From Fen-671 sp963794745 (GTDB lineage Bacteria > Actinomycetota > Acidimicrobiia > Acidimicrobiales > Palsa-688): a DNA stretch of 64,000 bases. Below, piece by piece: positions 52,225-60,875 of the stretch. The position numbers and the translations under genes were made by a program. Each line of letters starts with the position of its first letter. Positions within the stretch are counted from its first letter, which is position 1. The DNA lies in contig CAWCEZ010000010.1 in the NCBI GenBank assembly GCA_963794745.1, positions 434,001 to 498,000 of the forward strand. The letters run 5' to 3'. The notes below the pieces were generated by a model. It had not been told where the DNA came from. It searched no databases and worked only from the letters and a program-made list of their open reading frames with translations.

Positions 52225-53655
52225 TTACTTGGAGTCGGGGTTCGCTGTGGGGGTCGTGGACGGGTTGTCGTAGCCGTCGTGCGGATCGGCAAGGTAAGGG
52301 AAGGTCGCCTGATAGCAGCTAGGCTCCGACGCAGCTCCGTCACCCACGGCACTAACGACCGCGTCCACCTTGTAGCTCGGGTCTACGAGCGGGATGGTCG
52401 CCCCGGCCATAGCGCGCAAAGCGATCGTCACGACGTCGTCTTGAGGCCTACGCCCATTGGGGAAGCCTCCTATGTCTCCCCCGATGACGCCAAGGGGGCT
52501 ATAGCCCTTGCTGCCAACGGTCGTGGGCGCCACCGCAACATTCAACCGGAGCATTTCAGCGATTGCCTTGCCGCCAACATTGGTGGGGGCGCTCGGCAGG
52601 ATGCTGGCCGGTATCCCTGTCACGAAGATCGCCTCGATATCAGTGCGCTTCTTGCCGGCAGCCTGATAGGCCGCGAGGTTGGGGAAGGCACCCGGGTAGA
52701 GCTTCGGGATTAGCGCCGCAAGCTCCGGTTCGACAACTGCGGCAGCGAACTGAACGTCTTTTACGGGAGGCTCGCTGTTGAAGTAGTCCTTGAGGCTAAC
52801 CGGTACGACAACTTCGTTGACCAAGGGGTTGCCGAGCCGGGAGACTTGGACCCACGGGCCACTTTCGGCCGTAACACCTTTCCCGGCTATTCTCCTGACG
52901 GTCTGGCGATTGGCAGTCGTCCATATCCCGAGAACGGCGGCCGAGTCAGTTACGCTGCCCGGCTTCTTCTTACTTCTCGTGAGCTTGCTGATCGGCACCT
53001 GGATGGCGATGGTGTGGACGTTCTTGGAGGCCAACGAGTTAACTCCGCTCGCGTTTGCAAGCGGGATGAGGTGGTGGCTGTTGAGGGGCCGCAAGCCAGC
53101 CAGGTCAAAAATTGAGCCAAGGTCGACAAAAAACCCTTCGGCCCGTTGGCCTGCGAACACGAGCTCCCCCGACGGTAATGTCCGGTGGGCGGCCGCCGCC
53201 AGGGATGGGTAGTTCGGGGTCGAGCGCGGCCCGATATTGCACGGCGGGCATGGGAGGTCGCCCCCCAGGATTTTTGAGTGCCCTTCGGAGTCAATCAACG
53301 ACACGTAGTAGAACTGGGGCCGGTTGAAATTGGCGTAGGTTGAGCTTCCGGGCTTGGGAGCCGTAATAGTGCTGGTGTTGTACAGGAACGTGTTCGGGTC
53401 AACCGTCTCGGTGCGGAAATTGAACGTGTACGTCCAGTCCGCGACGCCGTCACCGTCGTTGTCGATGTGGATCTTGTAGACGACATCATCGCCAAACTCA
53501 AAGAAGTTAGGGCCGCCTGCGGGATCCTGCAGGGGCACGTAATTGGCCAGAATAGTGACGGTATCTGGCTTGTCCGGGCTTACGAAGGCATAAAGGTCAG
53601 TGCTGTCTATCGCCGGGTCTTTTGAGGTCCCGGGTGCCTCTCTATGTGATGACAT
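52225..53655 (-). CDS. DUF4331 family protein
   Basis: 476 residues starting M-S-S-H-R-E-A-P-G-T, the hallmark opening of DUF4331 proteins, followed by D-S-T-D-L-Y-A-F-V-S-P and I-D-N-D-G-D-G-V-A-D. A mid-protein cysteine cluster (L-P-C-P-P-C-N) and L-I-P-L-A-N-A-S-G-V-N follow. No reaction is known for the family; some members are secreted, but no signal peptide is seen here. A ribosome site AGAGGAGAA precedes the ATG. It is the middle gene of a three-gene leftward operon. Confidence 0.85.
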   Translation of the reverse strand: MSSHREAPGTSKDPAIDSTDLYAFVSPDKPDTVTILANYVPLQDPAGGPNFFEFGDDVVYKIHIDNDGDGVADWTYTFNFRTETVDPNTFLYNTSTITAPKPGSSTYANFNRPQFYYVSLIDSEGHSKILGGDLPCPPCNIGPRSTPNYPSLAAAAHRTLPSGELVFAGQRAEGFFVDLGSIFDLAGLRPLNSHHLIPLANASGVNSLASKNVHTIAIQVPISKLTRSKKKPGSVTDSAAVLGIWTTANRQTVRRIAGKGVTAESGPWVQVSRLGNPLVNEVVVPVSLKDYFNSEPPVKDVQFAAAVVEPELAALIPKLYPGAFPNLAAYQAAGKKRTDIEAIFVTGIPASILPSAPTNVGGKAIAEMLRLNVAVAPTTVGSKGYSPLGVIGGDIGGFPNGRRPQDDVVTIALRAMAGATIPLVDPSYKVDAVVSAVGDGAASEPSCYQATFPYLADPHDGYDNPSTTPTANPDSK

Positions 53656-53708
53656 CGGTCAGTTCTCCTCTGCTTGAGTCGGGTGTAGGAACAAAAAGGC
53701 CGAAGACC

Positions 53709-54017
53709 TCACTGGAGGGCTTTCAACAGGGCCTCGGTTACGGCGCGGTCCTGGAACGTGACCATCCTCGTGCCGGAATATAGAGCGATCGTGCCGGACG
53801 ACTGGTCGACGATATGCGCCATAAGTTCAGGCTGTGGTCCGCGAGCTTCGCTCAAGGTGTGGTTCTTAGCGAGGGCGGCCGCGCTAACTGGGCTTGCGGA
53901 CGCTCCTGAAGCGGTTGCGGTGGTGAAAATGGATGGCCCCACGGCGGCCACTGTGCCCACGGCAACCGCACCCAATGATGCGTGACGAAGAAAACGACGA
54001 CGGGAAATATCTTCCAT
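53709..54017 (-). CDS. Small Tat-exported protein
   Basis: 102 residues. The N-terminus S-R-R-R-F-L-R-H-A-S-L-G-A-V-A-V-G-T is a twin-arginine signal peptide, and the mature part is about 60 residues (P-E-L-M-A-H-I-V-D, F-Q-D-R-A-V-T-E-A-L-L). This implies a folded or cofactor-bearing export product. No family is recognised. It is the first gene of the DUF4331 operon, 53 bases upstream of it. Confidence 0.7.
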   Translation of the reverse strand: MEDISRRRFLRHASLGAVAVGTVAAVGPSIFTTATASGASASPVSAAALAKNHTLSEARGPQPELMAHIVDQSSGTIALYSGTRMVTFQDRAVTEALLKALQ

Positions 54018-54343
54018 CTACTGCTCCTTTACGTTAGGGAGACGCCGGACTGCTCTAAGGCGATCCGGGGTAACGCCGTCATGAGGGGCACCATTGCTGG
54101 GTCGTCCCCCGTTTCGGGTGAGCCGCTCCAACAGTGCTCGAATGCTCAACGCCGTACTCCCGTTGTCTAATCGCATTGAACTATCCGGACCAGACGGAGG
54201 GATCGGACGTTATTGCGGCAAAAAATCCTTTGGCCAGGACAAATCTGGTTGAGGATCCTGGCCCAGAGCCCGCTGGAAGCAATGTTCAGGCCATGCTTTG
54301 GCTGTCGCCCTGGCCGGGCTCGGCGCGCCGCGGCCCGACGATT
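54018..54343. other. Intergenic region upstream of the DUF4331 operon
   Basis: Three hundred and twenty-six bases between the Tat-protein gene and the MerR-like gene. I see no RNA gene, repeat or convincing ORF; open frames on the plus strand are shadows of the regulator gene. Confidence 0.4.
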
Positions 54344-54718
54344 TCAGGGAAGCCCGAGTTCGCGCTCGATCCTCTCAACGCGGCGGCGCAACTCGTCCAC
54401 CTCTGCCTGGAGGGAGCGGGCTTGCTCGAGCTGGCGCCGGGACCGGGACGAAGCGAGGGCCCGGTCGACGACCAAATCGAGGGGCACGATGCGCTGAGGC
54501 CCGTGGGAGCCAGCGACCATTTTGGAGGGTATGAGCCCACCGCGGTACCAGGACCGCAATGTCGAGCGTGAGACACCGGTGGAACCGGCTGCCTCCTCGA
54601 GAGTCACCCATCCTTGTTCGATCGGCTGAGCGGCGAGCTCGCCGAGCATGCGGTCCCAATCGTTGTTAGAGCTCTGCCCGTCGTCCACCCTGTCCTCACC
54701 ACCGTCTCTTGCGCTCAC
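54344..54718 (-). CDS. MerR-like helix-turn-helix regulator
   Basis: 124 residues from GTG 54718. Residues 35-75 form a winged HTH of MerR/BldC kind: W-V-T-L-E-E-A-A-G-S-T-G-V-S-R-S-T-L-R-S-W-Y-R-G-G-L-I-P. The C-terminal 40 residues are a coiled coil (A-R-S-L-Q-A-E-V-D-E-L-R-R-R-V-E-R), which would mediate dimerisation. There is no ligand-binding domain. It is divergent from the Clp N-domain gene across a 55-base gap containing two palindromes, so control of that gene is likely. Confidence 0.75.
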   Translation of the reverse strand: MSARDGGEDRVDDGQSSNNDWDRMLGELAAQPIEQGWVTLEEAAGSTGVSRSTLRSWYRGGLIPSKMVAGSHGPQRIVPLDLVVDRALASSRSRRQLEQARSLQAEVDELRRRVERIERELGLP

Positions 54719-54732
54719 ACCGGTTCACCCTA

Positions 54733-54767
54733 CTATCTGATAGGGACTTGACATGGTGGGTTACCAT
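54733..54767 (+). promoter_or_regulatory. Operator/promoter region of the Clp N-domain gene
   Basis: Two inverted repeats lie in the divergent gap: CTATC-T-GATAG (54733-54743) and ATGGT-GGGTT-ACCAT (54753-54767). The second overlaps a -10-like TACCAT (54762-54767) whose end is six bases before ATG 54774, giving the leaderless layout. MerR proteins bind such symmetric sites between promoter elements. Confidence 0.55.
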
Positions 54768-54773
54768 TGAAGC

Positions 54774-55596
54774 ATGTTCGAAAGGTTCACAGACAGAGCT
54801 CGTCGTGTAATCGTCCTCGCCCAAGACACTCCGCGAGAGATGGGCCACCAACAGATCAAGCCCGAACACCTCTTGGTAGCTTTGGCTGAGGGGGAAGGTG
54901 TCGCCGCCAACGCAATGGCCGAAACCGGCGTGGACCGTGCTGCTCTGCGCGGCAAGGTCGCCCAGCGCTTCGACAGCAAGCCGTCATCGAAGAAACTGAA
55001 TAAAGTCCCGTTCAGCCCACAAGCCAAGACAGTGATGGAGCAATCCCTGCGGGCTGCCCTCGGGCTCGGCCATAACTACATCGGTACAGAACACCTTTTC
55101 TTCGGGATAGAGCGCGAGGCAGAACAGCGCGAGTGAAGACCTTGACGAGTTGCTCGGCGTCAGCGCCGCAGATGTGCATGACCGGGCTCTGCAAATACTC
55201 ACAGGGTCCACCTCCGCAGAGTCGCTCCGCCTTCGCTCGCCGGCACTTCAGGCCGCAATGTCCACCGCCGCCCGGCAAGCCGGTGGAGCGAAGATAACCA
55301 CGGGCCATCTGCTGGCTGCAATGATCGCCGACCCAGACTGTCAGGCGGCCAAAACCCTCGCAGCCCTCGGGATCGGCGCTCAGGCCGTCACCACCACGCT
55401 CGCGCAGGTACCTTTGGCTGAGACCAGCGACGCAAGCCCCGACGCGCAAAGCATCTCCATCACTGTCGGCGGGACGACGGCGCTTATAACGGACCCAGAA
55501 GTTGTCGCTGCACTTAGGAAGCTCGACTCCCCGCAGCTCCGCGAGGTCATCAAGAAAGCTGTAGGGCCCTATGTTCCTGACCAAACCGCGAGCTAG
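54774..55596 (+). pseudogene. Stand-alone Clp N-terminal domain protein, one frame break
   Basis: The protein begins M-F-E-R-F-T-D-R-A-R-R-V-I-V-L-A-Q, the opening of ClpC/ClpB N domains, followed by H-Q-Q-I-K-P-E-H-L-L-V-A-L and G-T-E-H-L-F-F-G-I. At about 55125 one extra C moves the frame; the second part continues S-E-D-L-D-E-L-L-G-V-S and has T-T-G-H-L-L-A-A-M-I-A-D, a second Clp_N repeat. The joined product would be about 274 residues with no AAA+ module. Clp N domains recognise substrates or adaptors, so this may be a stress-linked adaptor or decoy. The break may be a sequencing error. Confidence 0.75.
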
Positions 55597-55610
55597 CTGG
55601 CTCCGGGCCG

Positions 55611-55631
55611 CGTAACTGGCGGAGAGGGTGG
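55611..55631 (+). repeat. Third short copy of the tRNA-Ser 3' end sequence, left of the IS
   Basis: The 21 bases CGTAACTGGCGGAGAGGGTGG are identical to 60508-60528, the 3' end and downstream flank of the tRNA-Ser(GGA) gene. They touch the left end of the IS element. The same AACTGGCGGAGAGGGTGG also follows the right end after four bases. Confidence 0.85.
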
Positions 55632-56910
55632 TGTCTGGTTCCACAAGATACCGGACACCTGTCGCGGGACATAGCGGACACCAGAATGAAGGGGTGTGCG
55701 CATGGAGCTCGCTGGTTACGTCGTCAATGCCGTGGTGCTGGAGGGCCGTCCGGTAAGGGAAGTGGCCCGGGCCCACGGGGTGTCCAAGACCTGGCTCTAC
55801 GAGTTACTGGCTCGGCACCAAGAACTGGGCGAGCAAGGGTTGGTGCCCCGCTCTAAACGTCCCCGGTCTTCCCCGAGCCGGGTGAGCACGGCGCTTGAAG
55901 ATGAGATCGTCGAACTGCGCAAGTCCCTGGCCGAAGAGGGCCTCGACGCCGGGCCCCACAGCATCCAGTACCACTTGCAGTGCCGCCACCGCCGGAAGAA
56001 GTCGGTCGTGCCTTCGGTGTCGAGCATATGGAGGGTGCTAAAGCGGAGAGGATTTGTAACCCCTCAGCCGCAAAAGCGGCCGAAGTGCTCTTATGTCCGC
56101 TTCGCGGCGGAACTGCCCAATGAGTGCTGGCAGGCTGGCACGACCCACTGGTCGCTCGCCGATGGCACCGACGTCGAGGTGCTCAACTTCTTGGACGACC
56201 ACTCCCGGCTGTTAGTGGCTTCGGTGGCCTTCATGACCACCAAGGCAACCGACGTAGTGGCCGTTTTCCAGGCAAGTGCCGAGCACTTTGGGCTACCGGC
56301 GTCGGTGCTCACCGACAACGGTGGGATCTTCACCGCTGAAAGCCGGGGCGGCCGCTGCGCCATGGAGACCCTGCTCGGGGCTCTCGGCGTCACCTACAAG
56401 CACGGCAGGCCCTACCACCCACAGACCCAAGGCAAAGTCGAGCGCTTTCACCAGACGCTGAAAAAGCACCTGGCCAAACAGCGCCGCCCGGGCGACCTGG
56501 CCGAGCTGCAGGCCCAGCTCGACCGCTTCAGGGCTTACTACAACCAAGTCCGTCCACACCGGGCCATCGGCCGGCGCACCCCAGCGCAGGCCTATGGCGC
56601 ACGCACCAAGGCCGTCGCCAAGCCCCCGTTGTTGCCGAACGGCCACTACCGGCTGCGCCACGACCGCCTCGACAAGGCAGGAAAGGTCACGCTGCGCTAC
56701 CAGGGCCGGCTACGCCACATCGGCGTCGGTCGCGCCCACGCCGGCATCAGGGTCTACCTCCTGGTGGCCGATCGCGACGTGCACGTCCTCACCGAGGACG
56801 GCGAGCTCCTAGGCCGGCTCACCATCGACCCGGACAAGGATTACCAGCCCATGGAGCGCCCGCTAGTGTCCGGGATGTCTTGAGACAGCCGTCCGGGATG
56901 TCTCGCGACA
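55632..56910 (+). mobile_element. IS481-type insertion sequence
   Basis: About 1.28 kb carrying one transposase gene. Each end holds two copies of a terminal motif of the type TGTC-x-CG-x-GACAT-xx-CGGAC: at the left 55632-55676, and inverted at the right 56877-56910 (CCGGGATGTCTCGCGACA at the tip). AACTGGCGGAGAGGGTGG flanks both sides, which could be an unusually long target duplication or a pre-existing att repeat. The precise ends are judged by eye. Confidence 0.7.
55696..56883 (+). CDS. IS481-family transposase with altered catalytic residue
   Basis: A 395-residue DDE transposase. An N-terminal HTH (V-R-E-V-A-R-A-H-G-V-S-K-T-W-L-Y-E-L-L) precedes an rve-type core. The expected first catalytic Asp in the W-Q-x-D-x-T-H-W motif is Gly here (W-Q-A-G-T-T-H-W, near residue 149); the second, in L-T-D-N-G-G, and the Glu in K-V-E-R-F-H-Q-T-L-K are intact. 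If the base is right, the enzyme should be inactive. The C-terminal domain (Y-R-L-R-H-D-R-L-D-K-A-G-K-V-T) is complete. Confidence 0.85.
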   Translation: MRMELAGYVVNAVVLEGRPVREVARAHGVSKTWLYELLARHQELGEQGLVPRSKRPRSSPSRVSTALEDEIVELRKSLAEEGLDAGPHSIQYHLQCRHRRKKSVVPSVSSIWRVLKRRGFVTPQPQKRPKCSYVRFAAELPNECWQAGTTHWSLADGTDVEVLNFLDDHSRLLVASVAFMTTKATDVVAVFQASAEHFGLPASVLTDNGGIFTAESRGGRCAMETLLGALGVTYKHGRPYHPQTQGKVERFHQTLKKHLAKQRRPGDLAELQAQLDRFRAYYNQVRPHRAIGRRTPAQAYGARTKAVAKPPLLPNGHYRLRHDRLDKAGKVTLRYQGRLRHIGVGRAHAGIRVYLLVADRDVHVLTEDGELLGRLTIDPDKDYQPMERPLVSGMS

Positions 56911-56914
56911 CAAC

Positions 56915-56975
56915 AACTGGCGGAGAGGGTGGGATTTGAACCCACGGTGAGTTTCCCCACACGCGATTTCCAATC
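56915..56975 (+). repeat. Duplicated 3' part of tRNA-Ser(GGA), probable attachment-site copy
   Basis: These 61 bases match 60511-60571 with a single difference (G for A at 56963). They cover the CCA end, T arm, variable arm and half the anticodon stem of tRNA-Ser(GGA) in the same orientation, then diverge abruptly. A direct repeat of a tRNA 3' part is the usual footprint of site-specific integration. The 3.5 kb between the copies would be the integrated segment, but no integrase is present. The 300 bases to its right (56976-57278) hold nothing I recognise. Confidence 0.85.
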
Positions 56976-57278
56976 AAGTCGGGGCGGTCCGAGAGGGTTC
57001 ACCCTTCTGCATCAGTGCTGGTCAGAGCAAGTGCGCGATCCACGGACATACCGGACTGACCACCAAAGTGCGTCCCGTCTGCGGTCAAATTGAAAGGGCG
57101 ATTTAGCAGCTCTTTTGACCTCGGCTTTTGGCACGACACGCTTGTGAGCTGCCCAATTGGAGCCAGGCCGTACCAGCCCCTGGCCGGCACGGCCACCTCG
57201 CTGTGGCACGGATGTGGCACCCCAAGCGTCAACGCCGAGGCAAGGTCTGAGCCAGGAGCCAGCCGAGCACGGGGGCCC

Positions 57279-58059
57279 TTAGCTGCAGCACTGCGACGGT
57301 GGGGTTAGGGTACAACACCATAAACCCGGCTCTCCGACCTGAACGACGAAGTAATCGCCCGACCGGGTCGGCCCGGGGTCGTGAAGCACTGCTGCCAATG
57401 CTTGCCAACCGTCTTTACGGGCGAACCACTCGCAAGCCCAGCTGCCGTTCTCGTCGGACTTTAGGGGTACTGGGCTCACCGACCCGGGATCGGCCCACGC
57501 CTTGGCTATTCGTTTCGCTTGGGCGCAAGCGTTAGGCGTCGGTACCATTTCCCACGACCGCACCGCGCCAGACGAGCGACCCGAAGAATCGTCGCCGTCG
57601 GCAACAAGTTCTCCGTCGACCGGTACCAAGCCGTAGGTGGTCCGCTCGCGAATAACGCCAGCCAGTGGGGTGAGCTTACCCACAGCAGCCAGCAGCGACC
57701 CTCTCGGGGTCAAACGCTCGTAGGTGACGACCACGCAGCTGCCGCCGACGACGAGAGAGGCGACAAACCCGACAGCAAGGGCTCGTATGGGGGACCGGCG
57801 CCACCAGGGCAAGGTAAGCCACACGGCACTCCCCGGGGCCATCAGCAAAAAGTACGGCACCGGCGACAAGGCCCGGAGTAGCTGCCCACACGTAGTACTG
57901 CTGAACTGGGCCGTCCAGAGGCAAGGCGATCGACGCTAGCGAGTAGCCGAGGAACAGGAGCCCGCCGAGGCCGATCAGTCCGATGCCAGCAAGGGCGGCC
58001 ACAAGTTGCCCGGGCCGTAGTCTTCTCCAACCCGAACAACGAGCGTGCTCTATGGTCAC
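57279..58059 (-). pseudogene. Membrane protein of unknown function with one frame break
   Basis: The N-terminal frame (from 58059) has a membrane helix (L-V-A-A-L-A-G-I-G-L-I-G-L-G-G-L-L-F-L) and ends near G-L-V-A-G-A-V. A T5 run near 57850 apparently lacks a T; the other frame continues F-L-L-M-A-P-G-S-A-V-W-L-T-L-P-W-W, a second helix pair (A-V-G-F-V-A-S-L-V-V-G-G) and an extracytoplasmic C-terminus with cysteines (N-A-C-A-Q, W-A-C-E-W, W-C-C-T-L). Joined it is about 260 residues. I do not recognise the family. Confidence 0.5.
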
Positions 58060-58251
58060 GGCATCCTCATGCTGCGGGAGTCCCCACGGGACCGTCGTTT
58101 GTCTGAACCTGATACTCGGTCGGGAGGTAAAAGGTTGCTTTGGCTAACGCTCACGTCCGAGCATGCGTGCCACCGGTGCACAGTTATTCCGGCGCCACGC
58201 AGTTCTACGGCGCGCCCGTCCGGCTCCATTATCAGCGCCTGGCAGACTGCT

Positions 58252-58917
58252 CTAGAGAGCACGAACTTCGTGGTCGCGCCACGTCTCTTCGGTGAACCCC
58301 TCAGGGACGATGACCAAGGTCTCGCCGCAGTCAATGCATACCAAATGGACTGTGGTGACCTGGTGGAGGTCACAGTGGCGTCGCTCCGAGCAAACCGAGC
58401 CCTTCAGTCGCCCAGAAGTTAGCGCCGGTTGGGGGTCAGCCTTGGCCCAGGAGACGCCGTCCCAGGCCCATATCTCGTCGCCGCGCCTTACCCAGACGAA
58501 CTGAGGGAGCCGGGTGCCTGGTGGGAACGGGACGACGTCGACCCAGGCTGCATGGGGCCACCAGCCGGTGCGCCTGAAGTCCGCCAACGCCTCCCGCCAG
58601 CGCTGCATCCTGGGGTCGGCGTCTCCAACCTCGGTGATACCAGGGCCGAACATTTCCTGGGGACCAGGTTCGCTCCCGGCTAAGAAACCGGCCATCCAGG
58701 CTTCGGCCTCGGGCGAAAGTTCGGCAATGTCGTTCTTGTTGATGGAAAGGAACCTGCCAAGCTGCGGGAACCACGCACCCATGTGACCGAGGTGGGTGTG
58801 CGGGTTATAGGTGAGATAGGCACGCTCGCCGGCCCGGCCGGGGAACGCGGTCCCTTTCGCTCCCGAAAGGGTCACCCAAAGCCTCGGGTCTACTTCGTCG
58901 GGCAGGTCAGTGCTCAC
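58252..58917 (-). CDS. Hypothetical protein in the accessory segment
   Basis: 221 residues from GTG 58917. It has an N-terminal half rich in aromatic residues (W-F-P-Q-L-G-R-F-L-S-I, W-W-P-H-A-A-W-V-D-V) and a C-terminal segment with a possible metal-binding Cys/His set (V-C-S-E-R-R-H-C-D-L-H, H-L-V-C-I-D-C-G-E), resembling a small zinc ribbon. No family is recognised. The 192-base gap to its left, 58060-58251, shows nothing. Confidence 0.5.
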   Translation of the reverse strand: MSTDLPDEVDPRLWVTLSGAKGTAFPGRAGERAYLTYNPHTHLGHMGAWFPQLGRFLSINKNDIAELSPEAEAWMAGFLAGSEPGPQEMFGPGITEVGDADPRMQRWREALADFRRTGWWPHAAWVDVVPFPPGTRLPQFVWVRRGDEIWAWDGVSWAKADPQPALTSGRLKGSVCSERRHCDLHQVTTVHLVCIDCGETLVIVPEGFTEETWRDHEVRAL

Positions 58918-58999
58918 TGACGACTATCATGCCCCGCCTCGTGGACGGATCCGCTAGAAGTAGTGGAACCCGTCGGGGCGTCATCCGGGTACTGCGTAC

Positions 59000-60345
59000 A
59001 TGCGTCCGCGCCTAAACTCCGCCGCCTTCCTTCGGCTAAGCGCGGTCTCGCTTGTTTCGGCATTGGCGATCATTTCTGGTATCACCCCGACCAGCGCGGG
59101 CGGAGAGCTGGACCGCACGGGTGCCGGCCTTGGGGGGTGTCGTTGACCCGGGATGCAATGGGGGCACCCGCACGGAGATCGCCCTGCCCCCGTCCTGGCT
59201 GACCTACGGGCCTCTCCGTCGCCGCGACGATGCTCCCGGACGGGGTGACCCTGGTCGTGGTTTCCAACTACCCAGGCTGCGTCCTACGCCCTGGTACGGG
59301 CCTTCACGAGCAAGTGCGCCCCTGACCTATCCTTCGGCGATAAGGGTGCCGAACACTTAGCCCTTGGTAGCCGAAACTTCAGGATTGAAGCGGCCTTCCC
59401 GGCGCGCGGGGGTGGTGCGATCCTTGCTGGGAGCTCCGCGGGCGGCTGGGTGGTTGCCCAAATGGAGGCAAGCGGGCGCCTCGATCCGGCGTTCGGGAAG
59501 AGAGGGTGGACAGTCTTGCCCTCGAGTGGTAGCGCCTCGCCCGTGACTCAAGCGCCTTCAGGTGACATCGTCGTCGGCGGCGGGCTCGTCCCTGGCAACG
59601 GCCCGATGGGGATAGCTGAGCTGAACGCGCGCGGGACCCTGTCAAGACGGTTCGGGCGACAGGGCCAAGTGGTGATCCCCGAGATGATGGACGACTCAGA
59701 GTTGACGCGGGTCGCTGTCGAAGGCAACGGCGACATCCTGGGGCTCATTGTGGGAGGCAACATGGGCAACTGGAGAGTCACCGTCAACGCATTTAGCCCC
59801 GACGGCTCTCCCGTCCCTTCCTTCCAACGGCAGTTCGCCGCAGCGCTGGAATATGCCGCGCCGGTAGTCTTGTCGCCGACCTCGTCACCCGGCCTGGCGG
59901 GTTCCTCCTCGTTGGCACTCGCCAGGCCGTCCCGGTAATCGAGCCGAGCCCGTCGGCCACGGGCCAAGCCGTCGCATTCAAGACCAATGGATCCCTCGAC
60001 ACGAGCTTCGCCCGGCACGGCGTGGCCCGGTTCAGCTCGCCTCTGGAGGATCCCGTTTGGGCGCTACCCGTGCAAAACGGTGGGGTCATGATGGTCGGAC
60101 AGACGCCTTACAGCGAGGCCAATGCAAAGGCACACGCGCGGTTGGAACTATTCGGCTTATCGGCGCAGGGAAGCCCCGAGAGCAGGTACATCCACGGTGC
60201 CGAGCACCTCCAGCTGCCTTTCCTCGACGAGTCCTTCCCAGCGTCGGCTATTCCCGTAACCGTCGCGACGGACGGCAGGATGACCGTCGTCGTCAGCAGC
60301 ACTGCCGACGGTAAGGCGCTCCAGCTCGTGCAATTGCTAGGTTGA
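59000..60345 (+). pseudogene. Secreted delta-60-repeat (beta-propeller-like) protein, several frame breaks
   Basis: ATG 59000 opens a clear signal peptide (A-A-F-L-R-L-S-A-V-S-L-V-S-A-L-A-I-I-S-G) and a short mature start, but the frame stops after about 50 codons. Other frames then carry repeats of the delta-60 type: D-L-S-F-G-D-K-G, D-P-A-F-G-K-R-G, R-R-F-G-R-Q-G and D-T-S-F-A-R-H-G, up to the stop at 60345. At least three frame changes are needed to join them (near 59150, 59280 and 59880). Whether it is decayed or poorly sequenced cannot be settled. Confidence 0.6.
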
Positions 60346-60513
60346 CGCCTCATTCTTGGCGCCGTCATTTATTACACTCGTGGCAGTCTCCGCTCAGTAA
60401 GGGGCTGGATTGGCCTATGACGGCAAGAGTCAGTTTGGCGGTCAAACCCGTCCGAGGGGGACTCAGACACCGCTGACGGCGTCCCGCCAACCCACCCCTG
60501 ACCGGCCCGTAAC

Positions 60514-60601
60514 TGGCGGAGAGGGTGGGATTTGAACCCACGGTGAGTTTCCCCACACACGATTTCCAATCGTGCCGATTCGGCCGCTCTCGCACCCCTC
60601 C
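60514..60601 (-). tRNA. tRNA-Ser(GGA)
   Basis: On the minus strand, acceptor GGAGGGG (60595-60601) pairs with CCTCTCC. The anticodon stem CGATT/AATCG with loop TGGAAAT-type places GGA as anticodon, and a long variable arm GTGTGGGGAAACTCAC precedes the GTGGG-TTCAAAT-CCCAC T arm. Discriminator G and an encoded CCA follow (60514-60517). Its 3' part is duplicated at 56915, so this gene is an integration target. Confidence 0.93.
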
Positions 60602-60664
60602 AGCGTCCAGACAGGCTAGCCTGAAGAGACCGCGTACGCTTGGGCTGGGCCGCAGTAGAGCTTG

Positions 60665-60788
60665 GTGCCGGGCGCGGCGGTCGGGTCCTGCGCAACGGGG
60701 CGCCGCAAACCGGGTCAGGGCCTGACGGCAGCAGCCCTCAGCGGACCGCGCTGTGTGCCGTAGGAAACCTGACCGTCGCGCCGGGCAC
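60665..60788 (+). ncRNA. ffs: Signal recognition particle RNA (small bacterial type)
   Basis: The Ffh-binding domain IV signature GGGTCAGGGCCTGACGGCAGCAGCC-like text (with GGTCAGG, then GGCAGCAGCC) lies at 60712-60738. The flanks pair as a long helix: GTGCCGGGCGCGGCGGTCGGG at the 5' side against CCTGACCGTCGCGCCGGGCAC at the 3' side. Its position just upstream of dnaX, next to a tRNA-Ser gene, is the usual one in Gram-positive bacteria. The exact ends are set by where pairing stops. Confidence 0.85.
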
Positions 60789-60861
60789 CAACGCTCTCGG
60801 GTACGCCCGGAGCAGACGGCGGCTCCACGTTCTGGTGGCCTGGCTCGTCCTAGTCACGGCC

Positions 60862-60867
60862 TAGGCT
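60862..60867 (+). promoter_or_regulatory. -10 hexamer for leaderless dnaX
   Basis: TAGGCT ends eight bases before GTG 60876 without a ribosome site, matching the spacing found at pheA, cdd, add and the aminotransferase gene. Confidence 0.45.
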
Positions 60868-60875
60868 GTACGCCC

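Noticed and set aside
54134..54571. Plus-strand open frame over the MerR-like gene
   Set aside because: It is antisense to the HTH gene and contains no domain.
56976..57278. Possible integrase or excisionase gene next to the tRNA-Ser fragment
   Set aside because: No frame of useful length shows integrase motifs; open frames here are short and featureless.
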